Below, piece by piece: positions 8,471 to 18,241 of a DNA stretch of 64,000 nucleotides. This DNA is from Paenibacillus piscarius. GTDB lineage: Bacteria; Bacillota; Bacilli; Paenibacillales; Paenibacillaceae. A program made the position numbers and the translations under genes. The notes below the pieces were generated by a model that was not told where the DNA came from, did not search any database, and worked only from the letters and a program-made list of their open reading frames with translations. The DNA is taken from contig NZ_JAIEUI010000001.1 in the NCBI RefSeq assembly GCF_022234545.1, forward strand, positions 356,899 to 420,898, in the 5' to 3' direction. Every line of letters starts with the position of its first letter. Position 1 is the first letter of the stretch.

Positions 8471-9166
8471 ATGGATACTATCAGTACATCGAGCACAGCA
8501 ACAGGCATTACCAAAGAAAATATTCTGGCCGCTTTTCAATACAGACATGCCACCAAAGAGTTCGACAGCAGCCGGAAAATCAGCGCAGAGGACTTCAGCT
8601 TGATTCTGGAGACGGGACGCCTGTCCCCCAGCTCCTTCGGCTTTGAGCCCTGGAAATTCGTAGTGCTTCAGAGTCCGGAGATCCGCGAAAAGCTGCTGCC
8701 CCATGCCTGGGGCGCCCAGAAGCAGCTGCCGACGGCAAGCCATTTCGTGCTGGTTCTGGCCAGACAGCCTGGTGATATGGCTGCAGGCTCTGAGTACATC
8801 AATAGTATAATGCAGGACGTGCAGAACCTGCCGACTGAGATTGCCGCAGGTAAGCGGCAGGTCTATGATACGTTTCTGAAATCCGATTTCGGGATGGAGG
8901 GGAATGAGCGGGCGATGTTCGAGTGGGGGGCCCGTCAGACTTATCTGTCCTTAGGCAATATGATGACCGCTGCCGCAATGATCGGCATTGATTCCTGCCC
9001 GATTGAAGGCTTCGACAAGGCGAAGACTGAACAGATTCTGGCGGCTGAGGGCATCATGAACCCTGAACATTTCGGATTGGCCTGTATGGTCGCCTTCGGC
9101 TACCGTACCGGTGAGCCGCGTCCCAAAACCCGGCGGACCTCTGATCAAGTGGTGGAATGGGTCTGA
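8471..9166 (+). CDS. NAD(P)H-dependent nitroreductase family protein (HypO/YfkO-like)
   Basis: 231-residue flavoprotein. The FMN-binding core is visible: FQYRHATKEFDSSRKIS (the R-x-S/T-x-R-x-F variant), LSPSSFGFEPWKFVVL, and the C-terminal GYRTGEPRPKTRR. Length and layout resemble B. subtilis YfkO (HypO) and NfsB-type oxygen-insensitive nitroreductases, which reduce quinones or nitro compounds in the cytosol. ATG 8471 is preceded by AAAGGGAG. Its expression is likely governed by the divergent HxlR-family regulator. Confidence 0.85.
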   Translation: MDTISTSSTATGITKENILAAFQYRHATKEFDSSRKISAEDFSLILETGRLSPSSFGFEPWKFVVLQSPEIREKLLPHAWGAQKQLPTASHFVLVLARQPGDMAAGSEYINSIMQDVQNLPTEIAAGKRQVYDTFLKSDFGMEGNERAMFEWGARQTYLSLGNMMTAAAMIGIDSCPIEGFDKAKTEQILAAEGIMNPEHFGLACMVAFGYRTGEPRPKTRRTSDQVVEWV

Positions 9167-9188
9167 GATGCACGAACAGCAAATGAAA

Positions 9189-9227
9189 AAACGGATGCAG
9201 CCTCCGGGCGTCATCCGTTTCTTTTTT
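9189..9227 (+). terminator. Rho-independent terminator
   Basis: AAACGGATG (9189-9197) pairs with CATCCGTTT (9212-9220) and is followed by CTTTTTT. It ends the nitroreductase transcript. Confidence 0.85.
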
Positions 9228-9325
9228 GAAAGTACATAGAAGAGTCGAAAAAGCATTGAAAATTTGCTGAAAATAGTGCTACGCTTAGGAGGTCGTAAAT
9301 CAAGCTTGAAGGGATTCCTGCACAA

Positions 9326-9742
9326 ATGAAAATCATCCGTATTATCGCTGAAGTCTGCCTGCTCTATGTGTTCTTCCTGGCTGGAGATTATCTGCAGCGT
9401 GTGCTACATCTGCCGGTTCCGGGCAGCATCGTCGGACTGCTCCTGCTCTTCGTGCTGCTGCTGCTCAAGATTGTTCCAGTGAAGCTGATCGAGAACGGCT
9501 CGACCTTCATTCTGGCTTATCTGCCCATGTTCTTCATCCCGGCCACTGCCGGCATAATGAACCACCTCGATATCTTCAGCGGAAGAGGGCTGCTCCTGAT
9601 CGGCATTCTTGTGGTCAGCAGCGTGCTGACTATGGTGGTCACCGCCCATTCCAGCCAGTGGATTGCCAGCCTCAGCTCTATCCGGTTTACTCGCCGGACA
9701 TACCGTGCCCGCACCGTGCAAGGGAAGGGGAAGGAAGCATGA
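9326..9742 (+). CDS. CidA/LrgA-family holin-like protein
   Basis: 138 residues with four predicted transmembrane helices. Signatures are FFLAGDYLQRVLHLPVPGSIVG and LPMFFIPATAGIMNH, which are typical of CidA/LrgA proteins. Paired with the LrgB-like protein downstream (4-bp ATGA overlap), it forms the two-component membrane system linked to murein hydrolase export or, in recent work on homologues, pyruvate and small-acid transport. The ribosome binding site before ATG 9326 is weak; an AGGAGG lies 34 bases upstream, and no in-frame start codon serves it. No lytSR gene pair is present here. Confidence 0.85.
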   Translation: MKIIRIIAEVCLLYVFFLAGDYLQRVLHLPVPGSIVGLLLLFVLLLLKIVPVKLIENGSTFILAYLPMFFIPATAGIMNHLDIFSGRGLLLIGILVVSSVLTMVVTAHSSQWIASLSSIRFTRRTYRARTVQGKGKEA

Positions 9743-10428
9743 GAATTCTGCTGGCCGTAGGCTTCGTGCTGATGAACGTAGTGATCTATCTGGTGATGTC
9801 CATGCTGTACAGACGTTACCGTCTTCCAGTCCTCCTGCCCGCGCTGACCGCAACCTTTACAGTGGTTGTGCTGCTTATGGGCTTCCATATTCCATATGAG
9901 ACTTATATGATCGGCGGCGACTGGATTAACCGGCTGCTTGGCCCGGCAGTCGTATCGCTGGCATATCCATTATATAAGCAACGCCATGTGCTGTGGAAGA
10001 ACCTCCCTGCTGTATTAGGCGGAACGGTCACCGGGCTGCTCGTCGGCATGTTCAGCGGCCTGCTGATGGCATCTGCACTCGGCTTCTCCAAGCTGTATGT
10101 GTTGTCTATTCTGCCGAAGTCCATTACTACCGCTGTAGCGATTCAGATCTCCAGCAATCTGGGCGGAGACGCCTCGCTAACCTCGGTCTTCGTGATGATT
10201 GCCGGATTCACCGGAGCGATTGGCGGGCCATATATCATCAAGCTGTTCCGTATCCGCGGAGAGTCAGGCATCGGCATTGGCCTCGGTACAGCCTCTCATG
10301 CGCTCGGCACCGCGAAGGCGCTGGAATACGGCGAGCAGTCCGTGTCTATGAGCTCTGTGGCAATGACCGTCTGCGCCATTGTCGGCTCGGTCTGCGGACC
10401 GCTCGCCGCCTGGATCATGTACCATTAA
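9739..10428 (+). CDS. LrgB/CidB-family membrane protein
   Basis: 229 residues, about six transmembrane helices, starting at the ATG that overlaps the cidA-like stop codon (ATGA). The conserved LrgB core is visible: LGPAVVSLAYPLYKQ, ILPKSITTAVAIQIS, and GTASHALGTAKALE. It acts with the CidA-like partner in the cytoplasmic membrane. Translational coupling implies a fixed stoichiometry. Confidence 0.88.
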   Translation: MRILLAVGFVLMNVVIYLVMSMLYRRYRLPVLLPALTATFTVVVLLMGFHIPYETYMIGGDWINRLLGPAVVSLAYPLYKQRHVLWKNLPAVLGGTVTGLLVGMFSGLLMASALGFSKLYVLSILPKSITTAVAIQISSNLGGDASLTSVFVMIAGFTGAIGGPYIIKLFRIRGESGIGIGLGTASHALGTAKALEYGEQSVSMSSVAMTVCAIVGSVCGPLAAWIMYH

Positions 10429-10445
10429 GCCTGTGCAGCCGCTCC

Positions 10446-11978
<1,533 letters not shown>

Positions 11979-12046
11979 TTAAGGTAATGGTTAATTGATT
12001 AAGCTTGTTTATGGTTACATGATACGGATTACGTGATATGCTAGGC

Positions 12047-12081
12047 AATAACTAATTTCAGGATTAATGAAATAACTAATT
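12047..12081. promoter_or_regulatory. Direct-repeat operator candidate
   Basis: AATAACTAATT occurs at 12047-12057 and again at 12071-12081, spaced 24 bp, in the divergent region between abfA and the ArsR-like gene. It overlaps the likely promoter area of the ArsR-like gene, whose ATG is at 12104. A further AT-rich imperfect palindrome TTAATTGATTAA lies about 55 bp closer to abfA. Confidence 0.45.
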
Positions 12082-12103
12082 CAAAGAGCGCGGAGGACAG
12101 GTC

Positions 12104-13006
12104 ATGTATTTAACAACAGATTCCGAATCGCTGAAGGTCTACGAAGCACTTGCCAGTGAAGTAAGGCTGCGGATTATCGATCTGCTCAGTGTCCAGGAGA
12201 TGCACATCAAGGAGATCGCTGCCAGGCTGTATCTCAGCAGCGCCATTGTCAGCTCGCATGTAGCCAAGCTGCAGAAGGCAGGCATCGTCAGCTCCCAGAT
12301 GAAGCGGATCGACGGGGGGACGTATAAATTTTGCTCACTTTCTGCTAATTTCCTGCAGGTTAAATTATCCGGCGCCAACTCGATTGCCCGCAAAGTAGTG
12401 GAGGTCTCCGTCCCGGTAGGCCATTACACGGACCTTGAGGCTTCTCCGACCTGCGGCATCGCCACCACGGAGAGAATGATCGGGTATTATGATGACCCGC
12501 GTTATTTTCTGGATCCGCAGCGGGTGGATGCCGGCATTCTCTGGTTCGCCAAAGGCTATGCGGAGTACAAGGTGCCTAATTATCTGTTCCTGGACCAGAA
12601 GGTGCAGGAGATTGAGATCTCGATGGAGATCGGCTCGGAAGCCCCGAGTGTGAACGAGAAATGGCCTTCGGACATCGCTTTTGCGATGAACGGTATCCCG
12701 CTCGGCAAGTGGACAAGCCCCGGTGACTTCGGGGTCATGCGGGGCCGGCTGACCCCGGCCTGGTGGAGACCGGATGTGAACCAGTATGGCCTGCTGAAGG
12801 TGCTGCGGATTAATGCGGGCGGGACTTATATCGACGGCCAGCAGATTTCGGCAGTAACCATCGATGAAGTAGGCTGGCAGCAGGACCAGTGGAGCTTCCG
12901 GTTCACCGCGGAAGACAGCACCCGAAGGCGGGGCGGCTTAACCCTGTTCGGCCGCGGCTTCGGCAATTACGATCAGGATATTGTCGTCCGCGTGTATTAC
13001 GAGTAA
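12104..13006 (+). CDS. ArsR-like regulator with large C-terminal domain
   Basis: 300 residues. Residues 10-75 are an ArsR-type winged helix (YEALASEVRLRIIDLL, LYLSSAIVSSHVAKLQKAGI). The remaining 220 residues form a domain I do not recognise in detail, with many aromatic residues (RLTPAWWRPDVNQYGLLKVL, GGLTLFGRGFGNYDQD) and a jelly-roll-like pattern, which could bind a sugar. Similar ArsR proteins occur beside glycosidase genes in Paenibacillus. It faces abfA, so the likely target is the arabinofuranosidase gene. Confidence 0.75.
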   Translation: MYLTTDSESLKVYEALASEVRLRIIDLLSVQEMHIKEIAARLYLSSAIVSSHVAKLQKAGIVSSQMKRIDGGTYKFCSLSANFLQVKLSGANSIARKVVEVSVPVGHYTDLEASPTCGIATTERMIGYYDDPRYFLDPQRVDAGILWFAKGYAEYKVPNYLFLDQKVQEIEISMEIGSEAPSVNEKWPSDIAFAMNGIPLGKWTSPGDFGVMRGRLTPAWWRPDVNQYGLLKVLRINAGGTYIDGQQISAVTIDEVGWQQDQWSFRFTAEDSTRRRGGLTLFGRGFGNYDQDIVVRVYYE

Positions 13007-13131
13007 TTTGATGGGGCGCTCCGGTTCGTGTCCCGCTCTGGCGTAAATGGCATGTTTGCAAAAGGGGGCTGCGGGTAACTATAACTAAGTAATCCAAAAC
13101 GTGCACACTTGCATAACAAGGAGGAGTTCAC

Positions 13132-13305
13132 ATGCCGGAGCATACCCATGATGAAGCAGACATCCGCAACCGGGAGAACAAAGACGGCGATTCCCTCGCG
13201 GAACGCAAAAAAATGGAGAACGGTGTAGATATCGAACCGGAAGCCGATGACTGGGAGGCCAAGCCGGCCGACACCGCCCATCCTGACCCGCTTCCGAAGA
13301 ATTAG
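13132..13305 (+). CDS. Small acidic hydrophilic protein, 57 aa
   Basis: A 57-codon frame starting at ATG 13132 with a very strong AAGGAGGAG at 13118-13126. The product is rich in Glu, Asp, Lys and Asn, has no hydrophobic segment and is likely disordered (NRENKDGDSLAERKKMENG). A terminator follows. The good ribosome binding site and terminator argue that it is real. I do not recognise a family; small acidic proteins of this kind are frequent in spore formers. Confidence 0.6.
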   Translation: MPEHTHDEADIRNRENKDGDSLAERKKMENGVDIEPEADDWEAKPADTAHPDPLPKN

Positions 13306-13352
13306 CAAGGTTAGCGGCGGAGTGGCGGCTTGAAGCTGCCGGGGATAGCGTA

Positions 13353-13380
13353 GGGGCTGAGTGTATTGTGCTCAGCCCCT
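13353..13380 (+). terminator. Terminator-like hairpin
   Basis: GGGGCTGAG and CTCAGCCCC pair around a 9-base loop; pairing extends outward imperfectly through GGGGATAGCG and CGCTACCCC. The T-tract is short. Confidence 0.55.
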
Positions 13381-13394
13381 TCACGCGCTACCCC

Positions 13395-13660
13395 GCATCT
13401 GTACTAGTAGAGCCTCAACTTTAAAAAAACTGTAAGAATGAACCCTGCTCCTACATTCAAGTAAGTGACTGTATTTCCTGCAATAGAAAATGGATTATTG
13501 ACCTTAAAATGAGATTCTATTGTATTTCATGCCTGGGGGCAGCGGATTACTTTTGACTAGCGGATGTTTCGCTCATATGATCCCGTAATAACCATCAGCC
13601 CTAAGAGGCATACTAGCCCAAAAAGCAAAATAAATGGGGCTGGAGGCGGGAACGACTACA
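13395..13660. other. Gene-poor AT-rich intergenic stretch
   Basis: No convincing gene. It contains an 8-bp inverted repeat, CAATAGAA (13481-13488) and TTCTATTG (13515-13522), separated by 26 bp, in a sequence style that recurs between genes of this genus. It also carries the promoter region of the next gene. Confidence 0.4.
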
Positions 13661-14230
13661 ATGACACCATTACTTGTACAGAACAGTTATAGCGCGCTGG
13701 CCGAGGTTAGCCCCTATCTGTTCTATTTCACCATCTACTCGTTTTTGGGCTGGGTAATCGAGGGCAGCTACAATCTGCACAGCGTGGGAACCTTTCGCAA
13801 GGAAGGCTTCCTGAAAGGTCCGTTTAAGCCGATGTACGGCTGCGCGCCGCTGCTGCTGCTTGCGTTGCATGATCTGGCGGTTCCCTTGCCGGTATTTCTG
13901 CTGCTGGCCCTGATCATTCCGTCGGCGGTGGAATTTGTCAGCGGCTGGCTGCTGAAAGGATTGTTTCGCAGACAGTGGTGGGACTATTCAGGAATGCCTT
14001 ATCAGCTCTGCGGGCATATTTGTCTGAAATTCTCGCTCTATTGGTGGGGGCTGTCCATAGCCTGCATTTATGCTTTGCAGCCGCTGGTCCATCTGCTGTA
14101 CCTGGGCGTTCAGCAGATATGGCTGCCTATTCTTCCCGGGGTTCTGCTGCTCTTCGCGGCCGATCTGCTATGGACCTGCCGGACCCGGCGCCGCGGTCTG
14201 ATGTCTGGTGAGAATAAAGTTATAGACTGA
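13661..14230 (+). CDS. Putative ABC-transporter type IV family membrane protein (CmpB-like)
   Basis: About 189 residues, five predicted transmembrane helices. The motif FYFTIYSFLGWVIEGSYN near the N-terminus, followed by FLKGPFKPMYGCAPLLLL and WWDYSGMPYQLCGHICLKFS, is characteristic of the PF06541 family of bacterial membrane proteins; its function is unknown despite the transporter label. I prefer the ATG at 13661, which follows GGAGG by 14 bases, over the ATG at 13634, which has no ribosome binding site. Neither is fully convincing. Confidence 0.75.
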   Translation: MTPLLVQNSYSALAEVSPYLFYFTIYSFLGWVIEGSYNLHSVGTFRKEGFLKGPFKPMYGCAPLLLLALHDLAVPLPVFLLLALIIPSAVEFVSGWLLKGLFRRQWWDYSGMPYQLCGHICLKFSLYWWGLSIACIYALQPLVHLLYLGVQQIWLPILPGVLLLFAADLLWTCRTRRRGLMSGENKVID

Positions 14231-14263
14231 GAAGCCTGATTTAATGGGGATTATAAAATTGAG

Positions 14264-14312
14264 AACAGCGGTGGACTAAGATTTGATCATAAAGTCTTAG
14301 ACTACCGCTGTT
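14264..14312. terminator. Bidirectional terminator candidate
   Basis: An 18-bp nearly perfect inverted repeat (14264-14281 and 14295-14312) between convergent genes. T-rich sequence follows on the minus strand; on the plus strand it is weaker. Confidence 0.6.
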
Positions 14313-14337
14313 GTCATTGCCAACATGTGAATAACGC

Positions 14338-15177
14338 TTAATTAAAATCAGTCCGGAAACTGATGTCCTTGTTCGCTTCCAATTGTTCATGCAATTGAAT
14401 CAGCTTTTCGGATGCTCTCCGGTAAGCATCACTTCCCAAGAACAATTGGACCGGGGGATGAGGCGATTCCGCCAGATCGATCAATACCTCTGCCGCTCTT
14501 TCAGGATCGCCAAGCTGCTTGCCGTCAGCCGCTACGAACTGGTTGTGCCCGGAGTGAATTTCGCTATAATCCTCAATTTTATTGGCAGACAGAACCAGTG
14601 AATCGGCCTTGTTGAACTGGGTTCTGAATCCCCCGGGTGCTACTGCCGTAACTTTGATCCCCAGAGACATCACATCCTGAGCAAGCACCTCGGTCAATCC
14701 CATTAGCGAGAACTTCGTGGCCGCATACACACTCCAGCCCATATGGGGAGCGAAGCCGGCAATTGAAGCAATATTGAAGATATGTCCTGAACGCGCCTTA
14801 CGCATATAGGGCAGTACACTCTGAATGACGTGAACCGGACCAAATACATTGACTTCAAAGTTGGCCATAATTTCCTCCTGCGACAACTCCTCAATCGCAC
14901 CGCCGATGCCATAGCCTGCATTGTTAACGGCCACATCTATTCGCCCGAACTGCTCATACGTCTTGTTCACGGATGTCTGAACCGAAGCCGCTTGGGTCAG
15001 GTCAACCGCGAGCGGCAGGAATTGTCCTTCGGGCACCTTACCCACAGCTTGCTTTAAATCCTCTATGTTACGTGAAGTTGCAGCAACTCTATAACCGCGC
15101 TTGACCAGTTTTCTGACCAAGGCTAATCCCAGTCCTTTCGAAGCACCGGTCACATACCATACTTTAGTTTGTTGCAT
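14338..15177 (-). CDS. Short-chain dehydrogenase/reductase
   Basis: 279 residues from the ATG at 15175-15177, which has GGGAGG just upstream; a further ATG 15 bases earlier would place that ribosome binding site inside the gene. Classical SDR motifs are TGASKGLGLALVRKL (cofactor loop; the following AATSRN suggests NADPH), NNAGYG, the catalytic Ser in IASIAG and YAATKFSLMG. Substrate unknown. It is divergent from an AraC-family regulator with a shared 205-bp region, so coordinated control is likely. Confidence 0.85.
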   Translation of the reverse strand: MQQTKVWYVTGASKGLGLALVRKLVKRGYRVAATSRNIEDLKQAVGKVPEGQFLPLAVDLTQAASVQTSVNKTYEQFGRIDVAVNNAGYGIGGAIEELSQEEIMANFEVNVFGPVHVIQSVLPYMRKARSGHIFNIASIAGFAPHMGWSVYAATKFSLMGLTEVLAQDVMSLGIKVTAVAPGGFRTQFNKADSLVLSANKIEDYSEIHSGHNQFVAADGKQLGDPERAAEVLIDLAESPHPPVQLFLGSDAYRRASEKLIQLHEQLEANKDISFRTDFN

Positions 15178-15318
15178 ATTTTTCCCTCCCATGGATAATC
15201 GTTATTCCGTAAAATAGGCTATGGCTACAGGTCTGCCGGAACAAACCCATTATGTTCCTCCCAGGCTGAATTCCGTTAGAATATTACTTCCACATTCTTG
15301 CCTATTCTTCTCACTCGC

Positions 15319-15347
15319 TTAACAAACACGGTTTAAGAATTTATTAT
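15319..15347 (+). promoter_or_regulatory. Sigma-A-type promoter for the AraC regulator
   Basis: TTAACA at 15319-15324 and TATTAT at 15342-15347 with a 17-bp spacer, about 35 bp upstream of the AraC-family start. Confidence 0.45.
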
Positions 15348-15382
15348 GATTAACAGGGAACACAATAACGGGAGGGATGCAC

Positions 15383-16282
15383 ATGCTGGATGAAGCTCAA
15401 AAAACATACTTAAAACAGTTGGAGCTTGCGCAGCTCGTTGAGAAGTTCTCCGGTGCAGATGGCGACCACGCTACCCTGATCCCGTCATTGCATCTGGTCC
15501 GCGATTCTCACTCCGAGGTTCCGGTATGCAGAATTCAAAAACCTTCGCTATGCATTGTAGCTCAAGGCGAAAAGGTTATCATGCTCGCAGATGAGCGTTA
15601 CCAATACGGGGTATCCGACTACCTGGCGGTGTCGCTGGATGTACCAATAACCGGCCGGGCTATTCAGTCCTTACCTGAACATCCTTACTTGGCAGTTCGC
15701 CTGGATCTAGAGGCTTCTCAAATCTTTCAGATCATGAAGGAGACGGAATTACTTCCCGGCAGCACCAATAGATATCACAGAGGGCTATTCGTAGGTAAAA
15801 TGAATAATGCCCTCCTTGATGCAGCCGTCAGACTCGTAGGCCTGTTAGAGACGCCGAAGGACATTCCGGCACTTGCGCCCCTCGTCATTCGTGAGATTAT
15901 CTACAGACTCCTTTGCGATGATCAAGGGGATGTGTTCAAGCAGATTGCCATGGCTGGAAGCAACTACGCCTCCATTGCCGAGGTGGTCGAGCGGATCAAG
16001 AGGGATTACAACCAGCCGCTGCGCATCGGAGAATTAGCTGAACTGGCGAGCATGAGCCCTTCCTCGTTATATCGTCACTTTAAAGAAGTAACCGCCATGA
16101 CTCCGGTACAGTATCAGAAGCAGATCCGCCTGCAGGAAGCGCGCCGCCGCCTGTTAACCGAATCTAGCCATGTGGCAGATATCGCGTTCGAGGTAGGCTA
16201 TGAGAGCCCCTCCCAATTCAGCCGGGAATATACGCGTCTGTTCGGCTTCTCTCCGGTAAGTGATATCAAGCGGTTCATTTAA
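15383..16282 (+). CDS. AraC-family regulator with AraC_N-type effector domain
   Basis: 299 residues. The N-terminal domain (VCRIQKPSLCIVAQGEKVIML, YLAVSLDVPITGRA) matches the AraC-type N-terminal domain of many proteobacterial regulators (PF06719-like). The C-terminal double HTH is clear: LRIGELAELASMSPSSLYRHF and VADIAFEVGYESPSQFSREY. The start ATG at 15383 is seven bases after GGGAGG; the ATG at 15377 would be too close. The divergent SDR is the probable target, a pairing frequent for this regulator type in other bacteria. Confidence 0.88.
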   Translation: MLDEAQKTYLKQLELAQLVEKFSGADGDHATLIPSLHLVRDSHSEVPVCRIQKPSLCIVAQGEKVIMLADERYQYGVSDYLAVSLDVPITGRAIQSLPEHPYLAVRLDLEASQIFQIMKETELLPGSTNRYHRGLFVGKMNNALLDAAVRLVGLLETPKDIPALAPLVIREIIYRLLCDDQGDVFKQIAMAGSNYASIAEVVERIKRDYNQPLRIGELAELASMSPSSLYRHFKEVTAMTPVQYQKQIRLQEARRRLLTESSHVADIAFEVGYESPSQFSREYTRLFGFSPVSDIKRFI

Positions 16283-16364
16283 GCAGCATCGGCCAGTCCG
16301 TTATGGACAGGGGTAGAGAAACATATATATTGAATATCCTTAATTGATATTAGGAGGAAGCTTC

Positions 16365-16841
16365 ATGCCAATGTCTGAGTATTACCGGGAGCTGCGCGCA
16401 GTGACGGGCAACGGGCTGTTAATGATGCCGTCGGTGGCTGCCGTTGTAAGGGATGAACAGGGAAGCATCCTGCTGATCCGCAAGAAAGATGAGACTGCAT
16501 GGGGCTTGCCGGCAGGAGCCATCGAACCGGAGGAGACGCCATCCAGAGCACTGCGCAGGGAAGTGTTTGAAGAGACAGGACTCATGGTGACACCTGAGCA
16601 GGTCATCGGCGTATTCGGCGGCTGGAAATACCGGCATGAATACAGTAACGGGGATCAGGTGGAGTACACCGTTATCGTATTCGAGTGCAGTATTGTCAAA
16701 GGACAGCTTAGAAGTATGGACGGAGAGGCGGAGGAGCTAAAGTTCTTCAAGGAAGATGAGCTGCCAGAGCTAACTATGCCGTATCCGAAGAAGCTGTTTA
16801 CGTTGCAGGCAGATGCTTCACGGAAAGCAATGTTCGATTAG
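16365..16841 (+). CDS. Nudix hydrolase
   Basis: 158 residues. A complete Nudix box GAIEPEETPSRALRREVFEETGL begins around residue 48 (written here only by its ends: G, E, REVFEE, GL), coordinating the metals for hydrolysis of a nucleoside diphosphate linked to X. The N-terminal half is a standard Nudix fold strand set (VAAVVRDEQGSILLIRKKDE). The start ATG 16365 follows AGGAGG by eight bases. Substrate unknown. It is probably read alone or with the downstream DUF2809 gene. Confidence 0.85.
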   Translation: MPMSEYYRELRAVTGNGLLMMPSVAAVVRDEQGSILLIRKKDETAWGLPAGAIEPEETPSRALRREVFEETGLMVTPEQVIGVFGGWKYRHEYSNGDQVEYTVIVFECSIVKGQLRSMDGEAEELKFFKEDELPELTMPYPKKLFTLQADASRKAMFD

Positions 16842-16868
16842 AAGATATAAGATAGTAAGAAGTATTAA

Positions 16869-17315
16869 ATGAGCGATAAGAGGGAGCAGGTACATTTGCG
16901 TAATGAGGTTATGAAAGCCACGCTGATAAAATCCAGACTAATAAAATCCAGACTGATCTACTCCGGCATGGTATTGCTGGTCATTGTGCTGGGCCTCGGG
17001 ACGAGAGCATACGGCAATGAGCTGCCGGCATTCGTCAGCGCTCACTTCGGTGACGCGCTGTGGGCAGGGATGATCTATCTTGGCTGCCGCGCGCTGTTCA
17101 CCCGGCATCCGCTGTGGCTGTCGCTTCTGTTAAGCCTGGGCTTCAGCTTCGGCATTGAGATTAGCCAGCTCTATCAGGCCGATTGGATTGTACAGATTCG
17201 TGCAACGACCATCGGCGGACTGGTCCTGGGCCAGGGGTTCCTCTGGGTGGACCTCATCCGTTATACAGCCGGTGTTCTATTCTGCTATGCTGTGGATCAA
17301 ATCTTACAAAATTGA
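16869..17315 (+). CDS. DUF2809 family membrane protein
   Basis: 148 residues with about four transmembrane helices. GLGTRAYGNELPAFV, GDALWAGMIYLG and FSFGIEISQLYQADW match the DUF2809 family. The N-terminus holds a five-residue duplication (LIKSR twice), caused by a directly repeated 15-base segment at about 16924-16953. The start is uncertain: ATG 16869 lacks a ribosome binding site; an in-frame TTG at 16896 has GGAG nine bases upstream and could be the real start. Function unknown. Confidence 0.7.
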   Translation: MSDKREQVHLRNEVMKATLIKSRLIKSRLIYSGMVLLVIVLGLGTRAYGNELPAFVSAHFGDALWAGMIYLGCRALFTRHPLWLSLLLSLGFSFGIEISQLYQADWIVQIRATTIGGLVLGQGFLWVDLIRYTAGVLFCYAVDQILQN

Positions 17316-17436
17316 TTCTGGAATAGACTGGAGGAACAATATATATTAAGTGAGGCAAGCCCGGTATGTCACTAACTGGAATGAGACTGCCGGACATTGG
17401 CCGAACGCTGCCTGATCTGGAGATGAACAACTGTAA

Positions 17437-18228
17437 ATGACAAACAGTCTATGGATCGTATGCCTGCTGACCCTGATCATTCACACCTCAGAGACATTAT
17501 CGTATTCCGTACGGTTTGCCGGAGTGAAGCTGAACAAAATTGCCATTGCCTTATCCCTGACCGGTATCATCGTGCTGGTCTCCAGAACCGCCAATATGGT
17601 CCAAGCGCCATTGACGGCCAAATTCGTAGATTACGCTAAATTTGACGACAGCTTCCCGCTGCTCAACTATCTGCGGATTATTATGCTGGCCTCATCTCTG
17701 GGAACGCTGATTGCCATCGCCTTGTTTCCCACCTTCGTGGGACTGTTCTCCAGAGTCATCGCCAAGCTGGAGATTCAAGGCTCCATTCCGAAGCTTCTGA
17801 CCAGTGTAACCGTCAGCCAGCTCAAAAATACGCGCAAGTATATCCGTCTGCCGAGGTTGGGACTGAGCGGCTTCCGCTACCTGGGGATACCTAAGCGGTT
17901 CATTATTATGAACATCTTCGTGACGGCCTTCTACACGGTTGGTGTATTATCCTCGATGTATGCAGCCAAGCTGCTGCCTGAGTTCAGCACCACCGCTTCC
18001 CAGGCATCCGGGCTGATCAACGGAATCGCCACGATTCTGCTGACCGTATTCATCGATCCCCAGCTCGGAATCATCACCCACAAGGCTACGGAGAATGTGG
18101 AATACCGGGATCAGCTCGGCAAAATCTATGTTCTGCTGATGTTCTCGCGCTTCCTCGGCTCACTGCTCGGTCAGGTTCTGCTTGTGCCGGGAGCTTATAT
18201 CATCTGCTCGCTGGTGAAGCTGATCTGA
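17437..18228 (+). CDS. amj: Lipid II flippase Amj (YdaH)
   Basis: 263 residues with six or more transmembrane helices. The sequence IHTSETLSYSVRFAGVKLNK, VSRTANMVQAPLTAKFVD and IIMNIFVTAFYTVGVLS fits the Amj family, the alternative to MurJ that moves lipid II across the cytoplasmic membrane for peptidoglycan synthesis. In B. subtilis amj is induced by sigma-M when MurJ fails; I see no clear sigma-M promoter here. The start ATG 17437 has GGAGATG about 13 bases upstream. It seems monocistronic. Confidence 0.88.
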   Translation: MTNSLWIVCLLTLIIHTSETLSYSVRFAGVKLNKIAIALSLTGIIVLVSRTANMVQAPLTAKFVDYAKFDDSFPLLNYLRIIMLASSLGTLIAIALFPTFVGLFSRVIAKLEIQGSIPKLLTSVTVSQLKNTRKYIRLPRLGLSGFRYLGIPKRFIIMNIFVTAFYTVGVLSSMYAAKLLPEFSTTASQASGLINGIATILLTVFIDPQLGIITHKATENVEYRDQLGKIYVLLMFSRFLGSLLGQVLLVPGAYIICSLVKLI

Positions 18229-18241
18229 CCTCCAGGGGGCG

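Noticed and set aside
13481-13522. Attachment site or integron-type repeat
   Set aside because: The 8-bp inverted repeat is short, no integrase is near, and similar sequences seem to be common intergenic features.
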